From contig JADKAN010000004.1 in NCBI GenBank assembly GCA_016719225.1, positions 496,001 through 560,000 of the forward strand: a DNA stretch of 64,000 nt, read 5' to 3'. Below the pieces are notes generated by a model that made no database searches, was not told the origin of the DNA, and was given only the letters and a program-made list of their open reading frames with translations. Positions 8,001 through 16,116 of the stretch are shown piece by piece. Made by a program: the position numbers and the translations under genes. Every line of letters starts with the position of its first letter. Position 1 is the stretch's first letter. Origin of the DNA: Flavobacteriales bacterium. GTDB taxonomy: Bacteria > Bacteroidota > Bacteroidia > Flavobacteriales_F > PHOS-HE28.

Positions 8001-11000
8001 ATTTCGAGGCCAGCAACATTGAAACCGTGCAGTTCTGGGTGATGGACCCCTTCAACCCTCAGGTGAGCAACGCCCAAGGCGACCCCGCCAGCAACGTCGA
8101 TGCGGGTAACACGACCGGCGGCGACCTCTACCTCAATCTGGGGAACTTGAGCGAGGATGTACTGCACGACAGCCGCAAGAGCTTCGAGAACGGCTTGCCG
8201 AAAAGCCCGAGCGACCAAGCCTCTACCGTGGACCAGACCAATTGGGGCGTGGTGCCCACTACACAAAGCGTGGTCAACGCTTTCGCCATCAGCGATGCGA
8301 ACAACACCTATCGCTACCAAGATGTGGGGATGGACGGCTTAAGCAGCACCAATGCTAATGCCTTTCAAGACGGGTTGAATGAGCAATCCTTCTTCTCGAC
8401 TTACTTGGACACGCTGCTTCCCGGTGCTCGCGCCCGTTGGCAGAACGACCCCAGTGCCGACGATTACCACTACTTCCGTGGCGGTGACTACGACACCCCA
8501 CCGCGTTCCATCCTGGACCGTTACAAGCGCTACAATGGACTGGAAGGCAACTCCATAACCGACGAGGACAGTCCTGAGAATTACCCTACGCAAGCCACCA
8601 CGCTGCCTACAACGGAGGACATCAACCAGGACCAGAACCTCAGCGAGAGCGAGAGCTATTTCCAGTACAGGATCCGTCTACGGCCTTCGGAGATGGTGGT
8701 GGGGCAGAATTTCATCACCGACCGTGTGCTGGGTAGCTCCCCGAACGGGAAGCAGGTGTATTGGTACCAGTTCAAGGTGCCCGTGCGCCAACCGGAAAAA
8801 GCGGTGAACGGGATCCAGGACTTCCGCTCCATCCGCTTCATGCGCCTCTATGTGAAAGGCTGGTCGCAACCCACTGTTTTGCGATTCGCCCGTCTTGAGT
8901 TCGTGCGCGGCGAATGGCGCAAATACACGCAAAGCCTGGAAACACCGGGTGAGGTGATCGGTGGTGACCCGGACCAGACCACCTTCGACGTGGCCGCGGT
9001 GAACATCGAGGAGAACGGCAACCGTACGCCGATCAATTATGTGCTGCCTCCGGGTATCAATCAAGAGACCGACATCGCCAGTGCGAACCTCCGCAGCCTG
9101 AACGAACAGAGCTTGGAGCTGGGCACCTGCGGCCTACAGGACGGCGATGCGCGTGCTGCCTTCCGCAATGTGAGCTTCGACATCCGCAGCTACAAGAAAC
9201 TGCAGATGTACGTGCATGCTGAGAGCGCTGATCCAACGCGTCCCATCGCATATGGGGATGTCAGCGTTTTCATAAGGCTTGGCAACGACTACGAGCAGAA
9301 CTACTACGAATACGAGATCCCGGCGATTCCATCCGCCCTCTATAACAGTGACCCCTACAGCGTGTGGCCCGAGGCGAACAACATGGTGATCGAGTTCGCC
9401 AAGCTGAACGATGTGAAGATCCAACGGAACCAGGCAGGGTTTGCCGTGAACCAGCGTTACACGCAGATGGACGGCGACCGCCGCGTCACCGTGGTGGGCA
9501 ATCCCAATCTCAGCCGCATGAACACCATCATGATCGGCATCCGCAACCCGAAGAAGGATGGGGACGCAGCCAATCCTTGGGCCAATGACGACGGCTCCTC
9601 GAAGTGCGTGGAGGTATGGGTGAACGAATTGCGCCTCACCGATTTCGATCAACGCGGTGGGTGGGCCGCTATCGCCCGCGTGAACACGAACCTGGCCGAT
9701 CTCGGCACGCTGAGCGTGGCAGGCAACTACAGCACTCCAGGTTGGGGCAGCATCGACAAGAAAGTGAGCGAACGCCAGCGTGATACCCGGTACGGTATCG
9801 ACGTTAGCGCGAACTTGGAAATGAGCAAGTTCCTGCCCGAGAAGAGCGGCGTGAAGGTGCCCATGTACCTCGGCTACTCGGAACAGATCATCAATCCGCA
9901 ATACGATCCACTCAACCCGGATATTGAGTGGAACGATGCAACACGCAGCCTGACACGCGAGGAGAAGAAGCAGCGCTTGAAGGACCTGCGCACATACACA
10001 CGCCGGCGCAGCATCAACTTCACCAACATCCACAAGGAACGCAGCGCAGCGAGCAAGGTCGAGCACTTCTACGACATCAGCAACTTCGGCCTTTCCTACG
10101 CCTATAGCGACCAGGAATTCCACGACGTGAACACGCAGTACGAGAACACACGCACCTATCGCGGTGCGCTCTCATGGCAGCACAATCCCAAGCCGCGCAC
10201 GGTAAAGCCGTTCGAGAATGTGGCCTTCATCGGCAACAGCAAATGGCTGAAGCTGGTCAAGGACTTCAACTTCAACCTCGGGTTCAAGCAGCTCACCGCC
10301 CGCACTTCCGTGGACCGCGCTTACCTGGAGCGTTTGATACGCCCCAACCCGGACATCGAGAGCTTACCGCCCGCGCCCACTTACAACAAGACCTTCAACT
10401 GGAGCAACCAATACGGGTTCCGGTACGAGCTCACCAAGAGCTTGAAGCTCGACTTCAACGCGAACAACAACGCCATCATCGGTGAGCCCACCGGACGAGT
10501 GAACGCCAAGGACAGGGACGACTACCAGCTGTGGAAGGACAGCGTGCTCACGAGCATCAAGGAGTTCGGAACTCCCACTTCGTACGATCACGTGGTGAAC
10601 GTGACCTACACGCTTCCCCTGGACAAATTCCCGGCAACGGACTGGATCACTGCGAACGCTACGTATGGCGCAGGCTATAAGTGGGACCGCGCCCCGCTTA
10701 CGCAGGACACCGTTGGTAACACCATCCAGAATTCCCGGAACATCAATCTCAACGGCCAGTTCAACTTCGTGAACCTTTACAATAAGATCGGGTACTTGAA
10801 GAAGATCAACGACAAAGCCAAGGGTAACAACCGCAACACGCGTGCGAACGTGCAGAAGTCCACGGACAAGGGCGGCAAGGCCGCTAATGACAGTACCAAA
10901 ACCAAGGAGCCACCAAAAGTCGGAAGCAAGATCAACCCCTTTGAAGGTTTGGCGCGCGTGTTGATGACCGTTCGAACGGGCACCTTCACCTACAGCCAGA

Positions 11001-12316
11001 ACAACGGCATCCTGCTTCCCGGATGGGACCCCAGCATCAACGTGCTCGGCATGTCGCCCGGCTTCGGCGCACCGGGACTTGGCTTTATCCTGGGTGAACA
11101 GAACCAGGACCTGAGCGGGAACTACGTGCGCGATTTCGCAACGGAGGCCGGGCAGAAAGGCTGGCTCGTACAAACGCCGAGCATCTTCAACCCGTACACT
11201 AACACACGCTCTGAAACGATCAATGGCCGCCTCAGTTTGGAGCCTTTCAAAAGCATGCGGATCGAGCTGCTCGCCACACGCACTGCCAGCAACAACCGCA
11301 GCTCGTTCTTCCGCTGGGATGCCACCGAGCAACGTTATGTGAACGATAGCCCGCGTGAGTATGGGAGCTTCAGCGTGAGCACCATCAACTGGGCCACGAC
11401 CTTCGCCAACGACAACAAGGACAGCCAAGTGAACAGTAACTTCTTGGACCTGCTTGCTGGGCGGCAGGTCATCAGCGAACGGTTGGGGCAAGCCGATCCC
11501 GGCCGTAGCCAACCCACGGACAGCGCATATTGGAGCGGTTACGGCGCCACGAGCCAGGACGTGATCATCCCGGCGTTCTTGGCCGCCTATACAGGGCGCA
11601 ATGCCAACACCGTGAAATTGAACCCGTTCAAGTTGCTCCCCTTGCCGAATTGGGACATCACGTATGATGGCCTCACCAAACTGGATCTTTTCAAAAAGCT
11701 GTTCCGCACGTTCACCGTGAAGCATAGCTACCGCAGCACCTTCAGTATCGGGGGCTACCAGACCAACCTTCTTTACGAACCCGGCGGCAGCGTGCTGGAC
11801 GCCGGTAATAACTTCTTGCCAGAGAAGCAGATCTCGGTGGTCACGATCGCCGAAGTGATGCACCCCTTTATCAACTTTGACGCCACGTTGCAGAACAGCC
11901 TGCTCGCCAAGTTCGAGTACAACCGCGACCGCCAGCTCAGCCTCGGCCTTACCAACTTCCAAGTGACCGAAGTGCGCGGAAAGGAATATGTGATCGGTAC
12001 GGGGTACCGTTTCAAGAAGGTGAAATTCCCGTTCCAACTCGGTGGCAAAACACCCCAAAGTGATCTCAACCTGCGGGTTGACCTGAGCTGGCGTCAGAAC
12101 AACACGGTGATCCGTAAGATCGAGGAAGGCCAGAACCAGGTGACCGCCGGCCAGGACATTATCTCCATCAAGACCAGCGCGGATTACGTGATAGACCAGC
12201 GCCTGAACCTCCGCGCTTTCTATGAACGGGTCATCAACAAACCCGTGATCAGCAGTTCTTTCCCAAGTGCCAACACCAACATCGGCATCAGTCTTCGCTT
12301 TACGCTCACCCAATAA
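5048..12316 (+). CDS. sprA: T9SS outer-membrane translocon SprA (Sov)
   Basis: 2422 residues, the usual size for SprA, with a signal peptide (residues 1 to about 31, ending TLVSAQ). SprA is the giant beta-barrel through which type IX secretion cargo and gliding adhesins cross the outer membrane; Sov is the Porphyromonas orthologue. Supporting segments include the early DYDMDKSMKTYWLNKNQ, IRPQGSAEVTFGVN, the SYIDDFEGSVSTIDMR region near residue 840, the long series of aromatic-rich barrel strands, and the terminal INIGISLRFTLTQ-like strand (written NTNIGISLRFTLTQ). The two T9SS-tagged proteins in this window are likely substrates. It follows ruvA directly and precedes gcvH by 35 bp. The frame is intact and unusually long for the region. 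Confidence 0.95.
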   Translation: MRPFTTRPPYFRAVFLAFALVLSAFTLVSAQTTPTGVDTPNVVLPYPITDPPGTGDSNTGTIDLQNPANVTNDVVYDPITGQYILRSRIGDNINYRPPQSMSLEEYMDYDMDKSMKTYWLNKNQQESERAAKSLIPSIQVRNEAFCRIFGGCNIDIRPQGSAEVTFGVNTSKTENPRIPVDQRKITTFNFDQKIQLNLIGNIGDKLKINTSYNTEATFDFENQVKLNYTGHEDEIIQKLEAGNVSLPLTGQLIQGSQSLFGLKTELKFGKLTATAIFSQEKGQRKNIATAGGAQTTNFEIAADDYEANKYYFLSYYFRDNYENALRTLPTVNSGVQITKVEVWVTNTRSDYTNNRNVIAFTDLGEDASPASVAANRVSALLVNNGTINDGPGIEANNNANSLYATVSQNAGIRSFTAAATSLQILGLQASKHYEKLESARLLGPSEYTLNERLGFIGLNQSLNNDEVLGVSYQYTFQGQTYQVGEFSTDGIAPPNALVLRLLKSTITDPRIPLWDLMMKNVYSLGAFQVNREDFRLELLYNNPTTGVDLNYIPKPPIDQKPLLQTLGLDRLDQQGAPNPDGSFDFVDNAATLGGTINTQNGRIFFPVLEPFGSYLNRALIGPNPGSPVQDTLVRKNIVFQQLYDSTKTAAENLPELNRFKFRGSFKSASSDVISLNSVNIPQGSVSVTAGGVKLIENQDYTVDYNLGRVKILNQGILESGTPINVSLESNSLFSIQTKTLAGARFDYKVNKDLVLGGTIMNLYERPLTQKVNVGDEPIANTILGLDANWKKESGLITRLVDKLPFFDTKETSSIDASGEAAYLIPGHSKAIGNAGTSYIDDFEGSVSTIDMRTQSQWFLAPTPQGQTGDLFPEGEYINDLRTGFKRALMAWYVIDPIFFNNNNLKPPLPSGSDANNNSREVLEQEVFPNKQLPTGQPSNIAVFDLAYYPGERGPYNYTPTLDANGDLQDPEGNWAGIERRVTTTDFEASNIETVQFWVMDPFNPQVSNAQGDPASNVDAGNTTGGDLYLNLGNLSEDVLHDSRKSFENGLPKSPSDQASTVDQTNWGVVPTTQSVVNAFAISDANNTYRYQDVGMDGLSSTNANAFQDGLNEQSFFSTYLDTLLPGARARWQNDPSADDYHYFRGGDYDTPPRSILDRYKRYNGLEGNSITDEDSPENYPTQATTLPTTEDINQDQNLSESESYFQYRIRLRPSEMVVGQNFITDRVLGSSPNGKQVYWYQFKVPVRQPEKAVNGIQDFRSIRFMRLYVKGWSQPTVLRFARLEFVRGEWRKYTQSLETPGEVIGGDPDQTTFDVAAVNIEENGNRTPINYVLPPGINQETDIASANLRSLNEQSLELGTCGLQDGDARAAFRNVSFDIRSYKKLQMYVHAESADPTRPIAYGDVSVFIRLGNDYEQNYYEYEIPAIPSALYNSDPYSVWPEANNMVIEFAKLNDVKIQRNQAGFAVNQRYTQMDGDRRVTVVGNPNLSRMNTIMIGIRNPKKDGDAANPWANDDGSSKCVEVWVNELRLTDFDQRGGWAAIARVNTNLADLGTLSVAGNYSTPGWGSIDKKVSERQRDTRYGIDVSANLEMSKFLPEKSGVKVPMYLGYSEQIINPQYDPLNPDIEWNDATRSLTREEKKQRLKDLRTYTRRRSINFTNIHKERSAASKVEHFYDISNFGLSYAYSDQEFHDVNTQYENTRTYRGALSWQHNPKPRTVKPFENVAFIGNSKWLKLVKDFNFNLGFKQLTARTSVDRAYLERLIRPNPDIESLPPAPTYNKTFNWSNQYGFRYELTKSLKLDFNANNNAIIGEPTGRVNAKDRDDYQLWKDSVLTSIKEFGTPTSYDHVVNVTYTLPLDKFPATDWITANATYGAGYKWDRAPLTQDTVGNTIQNSRNINLNGQFNFVNLYNKIGYLKKINDKAKGNNRNTRANVQKSTDKGGKAANDSTKTKEPPKVGSKINPFEGLARVLMTVRTGTFTYSQNNGILLPGWDPSINVLGMSPGFGAPGLGFILGEQNQDLSGNYVRDFATEAGQKGWLVQTPSIFNPYTNTRSETINGRLSLEPFKSMRIELLATRTASNNRSSFFRWDATEQRYVNDSPREYGSFSVSTINWATTFANDNKDSQVNSNFLDLLAGRQVISERLGQADPGRSQPTDSAYWSGYGATSQDVIIPAFLAAYTGRNANTVKLNPFKLLPLPNWDITYDGLTKLDLFKKLFRTFTVKHSYRSTFSIGGYQTNLLYEPGGSVLDAGNNFLPEKQISVVTIAEVMHPFINFDATLQNSLLAKFEYNRDRQLSLGLTNFQVTEVRGKEYVIGTGYRFKKVKFPFQLGGKTPQSDLNLRVDLSWRQNNTVIRKIEEGQNQVTAGQDIISIKTSADYVIDQRLNLRAFYERVINKPVISSSFPSANTNIGISLRFTLTQ

Positions 12317-12351
12317 TTGCACCGCTCAGCGGTCAACGATACCTTGCACCC

Positions 12352-12729
12352 ATGAACACCCCAGCAGATCTCAAGTACACCAAGGACCATGAATGGGTCC
12401 GTGTGGAAGGCAATGAAGCCGTGATCGGCGTTACGGATCACGCCCAAAGCGAATTGGGCGATATCGTCTTCATCGACATCAACACCGAAGGACAGGACGT
12501 GGCACAACATGCCGTGTTCGGCACCATTGAAGCGGTGAAGACGGTGAGTGACCTCTTCATGCCCGTCAGCGGCACGATCGCCACCGTGAACCCCGATCTG
12601 GCGGATGACCCGGCCAGCGTGAACAAGGATCCTTACGGTAAAGGCTGGATCGTCCGTGTGAAGCTGAAGGACAAGGCCGAACTGGAAGGCCTGCTAACGG
12701 CCGATCAGTATACGGGCTCGATCAGCTGA
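12352..12729 (+). CDS. gcvH: Glycine cleavage system H protein
   Basis: 125 residues, normal for GcvH. The lipoyl-bearing lysine is K63 in GTIEAVKTVSDL, and the characteristic YTKDHEWVRVEG opens the domain. The protein shuttles the methylamine intermediate between the P, T and L proteins of glycine cleavage in the cytoplasm. No other gcv gene is nearby; instead it sits between sprA and a VanZ-like gene, an order I recall as conserved in Flavobacteriia. Coexpression with sprA is likely from the 35-bp gap, although the functional link is unclear. Confidence 0.96.
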   Translation: MNTPADLKYTKDHEWVRVEGNEAVIGVTDHAQSELGDIVFIDINTEGQDVAQHAVFGTIEAVKTVSDLFMPVSGTIATVNPDLADDPASVNKDPYGKGWIVRVKLKDKAELEGLLTADQYTGSIS

Positions 12730-12740
12730 CAACTCCGCCG

Positions 12741-13142
12741 ATGCGCGGTTTGGTGAAGGCGGTGCTTGCGCCAAGGAGGGTGTGGCCTGTGTTGTGGGCG
12801 GGTGTGATCCTGGTGCTCACCCTGATGCCCGGCAACGATGTGCCGAAATGGCCTTGGGCCGAGTTGATCCATTTGGACAAGATCGTGCACTTCGTGCTTT
12901 TCGGGGTGCTGGCTTGGCTGACGGCCGGTGTGTTCATCCATCGCAATTCCATGGAACCGCAACGGGCGGTCCTCATTGCGTTGGTCCTTGCAGTGCTCTA
13001 CGGAGGACTGATAGAACTGATGCAGGGCTGGATGGACATGGGACGCAGCGCCGATGTTTGGGACCTGATGGTGGACGCTATGGGTGCATCAGTGGCACTG
13101 CTTTTGGCGCTCGTGCGTTGGCGAACGCCAGCCACGATGTGA
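12741..13142 (+). CDS. VanZ-like integral membrane protein
   Basis: 133 residues with about four hydrophobic segments (roughly 13-30, 46-64, 75-95 and 112-128). VanZ-type motifs are seen: LTLMPGNDVP near the start, LDKIVHFVLFGVLAWL, and the acidic GLIELMQGWMDMGRSADVWD loop leading into the last helix. The biochemical role of stand-alone VanZ-like proteins is not established; the name comes from a teicoplanin-resistance accessory gene. It is 11 bp after gcvH and ends the ruvA-sprA-gcvH-vanZ run, just before a strong terminator. Confidence 0.85.
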   Translation: MRGLVKAVLAPRRVWPVLWAGVILVLTLMPGNDVPKWPWAELIHLDKIVHFVLFGVLAWLTAGVFIHRNSMEPQRAVLIALVLAVLYGGLIELMQGWMDMGRSADVWDLMVDAMGASVALLLALVRWRTPATM

Positions 13143-13178
13143 AGAACACGTCCCAAGCTTTGCACTAAGGTTCAAAAC

Positions 13179-13208
13179 GCGAACGCACGGCCGTGGCCGT
13201 GCGTTCGC
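13179..13208. terminator. Strong bidirectional terminator
   Basis: A perfect 14-bp inverted repeat (13179-13192 with 13195-13208, arm gcgaacgcacggcc) has only two bases in the loop. It separates the rightward VanZ-like gene from the convergent leftward cysN. A-rich flanks on the left serve as a T-tract for the leftward transcript. Confidence 0.85.
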
Positions 13209-13227
13209 AAAAGCATTCGGGAGCGGA

Positions 13228-14514
13228 TCACACGATCATACCCGCCGCCACCGTCTCGTTGGTGGCCTCATCGATCAGGATCAGGCTACCGGTGTAACGG
13301 TTCCGCTGGTACTTGTCGAAGTGCAGTGGTACCGTGGTACGCAGCATTACCCGGCCGATGTCGTTCATTTTCAACGTGGGATCACCATCGGCTTTGCGCA
13401 ACGTGCTGATGTCCATCCGGTACATCACTTCCTTCACCATACAGCGCGCATCACGCGTGTTGTGCTTGATGGCGTACTTGCCACCGGCTTGCAAAGGGCG
13501 CTCGTTGAACCAGCAAAGCATCACCTCCACATCCTGTGATGTTTCAGGCAGGTTGTTGGTACCCACGATCATGTCACCGCGGCTGATATCGATCTCATCC
13601 GTCAAGGTCATCGAAGCGCTTTGTGGTGCAAAGCACTCTTCCACGTCGTGCTCTCCGATGTTGATGCTCTTAATGGTGCTTTCGAACCCGCTGGGCAGCA
13701 CATGTACCTTGTCGCCAACACGGAACACACCACCGGCAACGCGGCCGGCGAAGCCACGGTAGTCGTGGTATTCAGTGGTCATGGGGCGGATCACTTGCTG
13801 TACCGGGAAACGGCGGTCAACATGGTTATGGTCGCCTGCGATGTGGATGCTTTCCAACAGGTACATCAAGGTGGGGCCTTGGTACCAATCCATCACTTTG
13901 CTTCGCGTTACCACGTTGTCGCCTTTTAAAGCGCTGATAGGAATGAAGCGGATGTCATGCACCTCCAAGCGGCTGCTGAAGTCGTCCAATTCGCGTTTGA
14001 TACGCTCGAATGTCGCCTGGTCATAATCCACCAGGTCCATCTTGTTGATGCAGAACACCACGTGTGGAATGCCGAGGAGGGAAGCGATGAACGAGTGGCG
14101 CCGGGTTTGCTCAAGAATGCCTCTACGTGCGTCAACCAGGATGATGGCCAAGTTAGCCGTGCTGGCACCGGTCACCATGTTGCGGGTGTACTGGATGTGC
14201 CCTGGCGTATCAGCGATGATGAACTTGCGCCGTGGTGTCGCGAAGTAGCGGTATGCCACGTCGATGGTGATACCCTGTTCGCGTTCTGCGCGCAAACCGT
14301 CGGTCAGGAGTGAAAGGTCCACTTCGCCATTGCCACGTTTTGCGCTGGCCTGTTGAACGGCCTCCATCTGGTCCTCAAAGATCTGCTTGGTGTCGTACAG
14401 CAAGCGGCCGATCAATGTGCTCTTACCGTCGTCCACGCTGCCCGCCGTGGTAAAGCGCAGCAGGTCCATGTCCAAATATCCCGAGGTTTCTTCCTTCATC
14501 TGCTTGTTTTCCAA
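13228..14514 (-). CDS. cysN: Sulfate adenylyltransferase subunit 1 (GTPase)
   Basis: 428 residues, the size of a stand-alone CysN without a fused APS kinase. The G domain shows the P-loop GSVDDGKST (25-33), the switch region EREQGITIDVAYRYF, DTPGH and NKMDLVD; two beta domains follow. With CysD it makes adenosine 5'-phosphosulfate (APS) from ATP and sulfate, driven by GTP hydrolysis. It is the last gene of the leftward polysaccharide/PAPS operon, 30 bp after cysD. No cysH, cysI or sulfate permease gene lies nearby, so the APS made here appears meant for PAPS and sulfotransfer. Confidence 0.95.
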   Translation of the reverse strand: MENKQMKEETSGYLDMDLLRFTTAGSVDDGKSTLIGRLLYDTKQIFEDQMEAVQQASAKRGNGEVDLSLLTDGLRAEREQGITIDVAYRYFATPRRKFIIADTPGHIQYTRNMVTGASTANLAIILVDARRGILEQTRRHSFIASLLGIPHVVFCINKMDLVDYDQATFERIKRELDDFSSRLEVHDIRFIPISALKGDNVVTRSKVMDWYQGPTLMYLLESIHIAGDHNHVDRRFPVQQVIRPMTTEYHDYRGFAGRVAGGVFRVGDKVHVLPSGFESTIKSINIGEHDVEECFAPQSASMTLTDEIDISRGDMIVGTNNLPETSQDVEVMLCWFNERPLQAGGKYAIKHNTRDARCMVKEVMYRMDISTLRKADGDPTLKMNDIGRVMLRTTVPLHFDKYQRNRYTGSLILIDEATNETVAAGMIV

Positions 14515-14544
14515 AAGTTCCTGAATTATTCCTGTTCACAAGGC

Positions 14545-15450
14545 CTAGAAATAGCCTTCCTTTTTGCGGTCCTCCATGGCGGCCTCGCTGCGCTTATCAT
14601 CCATGCGGGTGCCGCGCTCAGTTGTGCGCGTGGATGCAACCTCCTCGATGATCTCTTCCAAAGTGCTTGCTGGTGAATCCACCGCGCCGGTGCAGCTCAT
14701 GTCCCCGATGGTCCGGAAACGCACGCGCTTCATGAATGGTTTCTCTTCCGGCTTCAGGCGCATGAAGGACGAGTTAGCGTAAAGCACGCCGTCCCTTTCG
14801 AACACCTCGCGCTCATGGCTGAAATAGATGTTCGGGATGGGAATGTTTTCCAGCAGGATATACTGCCACACGTCCATCTCCGTCCAGTTGCTGATCGGGA
14901 AGGCGCGGAAGTGTTCGCCCGGACGCTTGCGGCCGTTGTAGATGTTCCACAACTCGGGGCGCTGGTTCTTGGGGTCCCACTGGCCGAATTCGTCGCGGTG
15001 ACTGAACACCCGTTCTTTCGCACGTGCCTTCTCCTCGTCCCGACGGCCACCGCCGATGGCGCAGTCCACTTTGAATTTTTCCAAGCTATCCAACAAGGTG
15101 ACCGTTTGCAACTTGTTGCGGCTCGCATAAAAGCCGGTCTCTTCCTGTACCCGACCCGTGTCAATACTCTCCTGTACACTACCAACGAGCAGGTTCGCAC
15201 CGTATTCCTTCACCAACATGTCGCGGAAGGTGATAGCCTCCTCAAAGTTGTGGCCCGTGTCCACATGGAGCAGGTTGAAGGGCACTTTCGCCGGATGGAA
15301 GGCCTTACGCGCTAGGTGGAAGCAGACAATGCTGTCTTTGCCGCCGCTGAATAGCAGTGTTGGATTGTCGAATTGAGCCGCTACTTCCCGCAGGATGTGC
15401 ATGCTTTCGCTTTCGAGTTCCTTCAAGTGTGTGAGCCTGTATGAATGCAT
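14545..15450 (-). CDS. cysD: Sulfate adenylyltransferase subunit 2
   Basis: 301 residues, full length. The PP-loop pyrophosphatase motif SGGKDS is at 35-40, after the typical N-terminus THLKELESESMHILREV. Further family marks are HVDTGHNFEEAI, GGGRRDEEKARAKER and the C-terminal RFRTIGDMSCTGAVDS. It is the catalytic half of ATP sulfurylase, forming APS in the cytoplasm. It lies 5 bp after cysC and 30 bp before cysN, giving a complete sulfate-activation set at the tail of the polysaccharide operon. Confidence 0.96.
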   Translation of the reverse strand: MHSYRLTHLKELESESMHILREVAAQFDNPTLLFSGGKDSIVCFHLARKAFHPAKVPFNLLHVDTGHNFEEAITFRDMLVKEYGANLLVGSVQESIDTGRVQEETGFYASRNKLQTVTLLDSLEKFKVDCAIGGGRRDEEKARAKERVFSHRDEFGQWDPKNQRPELWNIYNGRKRPGEHFRAFPISNWTEMDVWQYILLENIPIPNIYFSHEREVFERDGVLYANSSFMRLKPEEKPFMKRVRFRTIGDMSCTGAVDSPASTLEEIIEEVASTRTTERGTRMDDKRSEAAMEDRKKEGYF

Positions 15451-15455
15451 GTGTT

Positions 15456-16061
15456 TCAGGGCCGCTTCAACCGCGGCAATAAGTGATCGGTGAGTTCCTT
15501 GACGCTGTCTTCTACTTTTCTATCGGCGGTGGCGATGCGGATGGCCGGTGCCGGGGGAGCCTCGAATGGGGCACTGATGCCCGTGAAATCCTTTACCTCG
15601 CCGCGGCGGGCCTTGGCATAAAGTCCTTTCACGTCACGCGCCTCGCACACTTCCAAAGGGGTGTCCACGAATACCTCGATGAAGTCGGCTGCGCCGATGA
15701 TGCTCCGGGCTTGTTCCCGTATCGCGATTGTAGGGCTTACGAACGAGCAGACCACTACAGCGCCATTGGCTGCGAAGAGTTTGGCCACTTCGGCGATCCT
15801 CCGGATGTTCTCCGTGCGCCCAGCCTCCGAGAAATCCAAATTGTTGTTGATGCCGCTGCGCACGTTGTCGCCGTCCAGGATCACCGCATAGCGGCCTTCG
15901 GCATGCAACGCACGCTCCAGACCGATGGCGATAGTGCTCTTTCCGCTTCCGCTCAATCCGGTCATCCAGACCACCCCTCCACGTTGGCCCAACATGGCTT
16001 CTTTATCCTCTCGCCGCAACATGCGGTCGAAAACAGGGTGTATGTTGGCGGGTATGCTCAT
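15456..16061 (-). CDS. cysC: Adenylylsulfate (APS) kinase
   Basis: 201 residues from the ATG at 16061, chosen because MSIPANIHPVFDRML matches the usual CysC beginning; an open extension to 16172 overlaps the neighbouring gene. The Walker A motif is GLSGSGKST (35-43). Other APS-kinase marks are LDGDNVRSGINNNLDFS, RTENIRRIAEVAKLF, the FVSP segment and FVDTPLEVCEARDVKGLYAKA. It phosphorylates APS to PAPS, the sulfate donor for sulfotransferases. It is encoded downstream of the SGNH-like gene with a gap of about 55 bp, in the same direction as the rest of the operon, tying PAPS supply to polysaccharide synthesis. Confidence 0.95.
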   Translation of the reverse strand: MSIPANIHPVFDRMLRREDKEAMLGQRGGVVWMTGLSGSGKSTIAIGLERALHAEGRYAVILDGDNVRSGINNNLDFSEAGRTENIRRIAEVAKLFAANGAVVVCSFVSPTIAIREQARSIIGAADFIEVFVDTPLEVCEARDVKGLYAKARRGEVKDFTGISAPFEAPPAPAIRIATADRKVEDSVKELTDHLLPRLKRP

Positions 16062-16116
16062 GTGCCGGATCGGGGTGGTCTTTCGGGGTGCAAAGGTCGC
16101 ACTTTGAAAATTGATG

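Noticed and set aside
10364..12322. Long open frame (652 codons) on the minus strand opposite the 3' part of sprA
   Set aside because: It is a shadow of the sprA codon bias. sprA is continuous over the same region with clear family features, and the antisense product has no recognisable domain.
12741..13142. Glycopeptide-resistance gene
   Set aside because: VanZ-like proteins are widespread without resistance; no vanH, vanA or vanX gene is nearby and the position after gcvH is housekeeping-like.
13228..16061. Assimilatory sulfate reduction cluster
   Set aside because: No APS/PAPS reductase or sulfite reductase gene is present, and the neighbours are polysaccharide and sulfotransferase genes.
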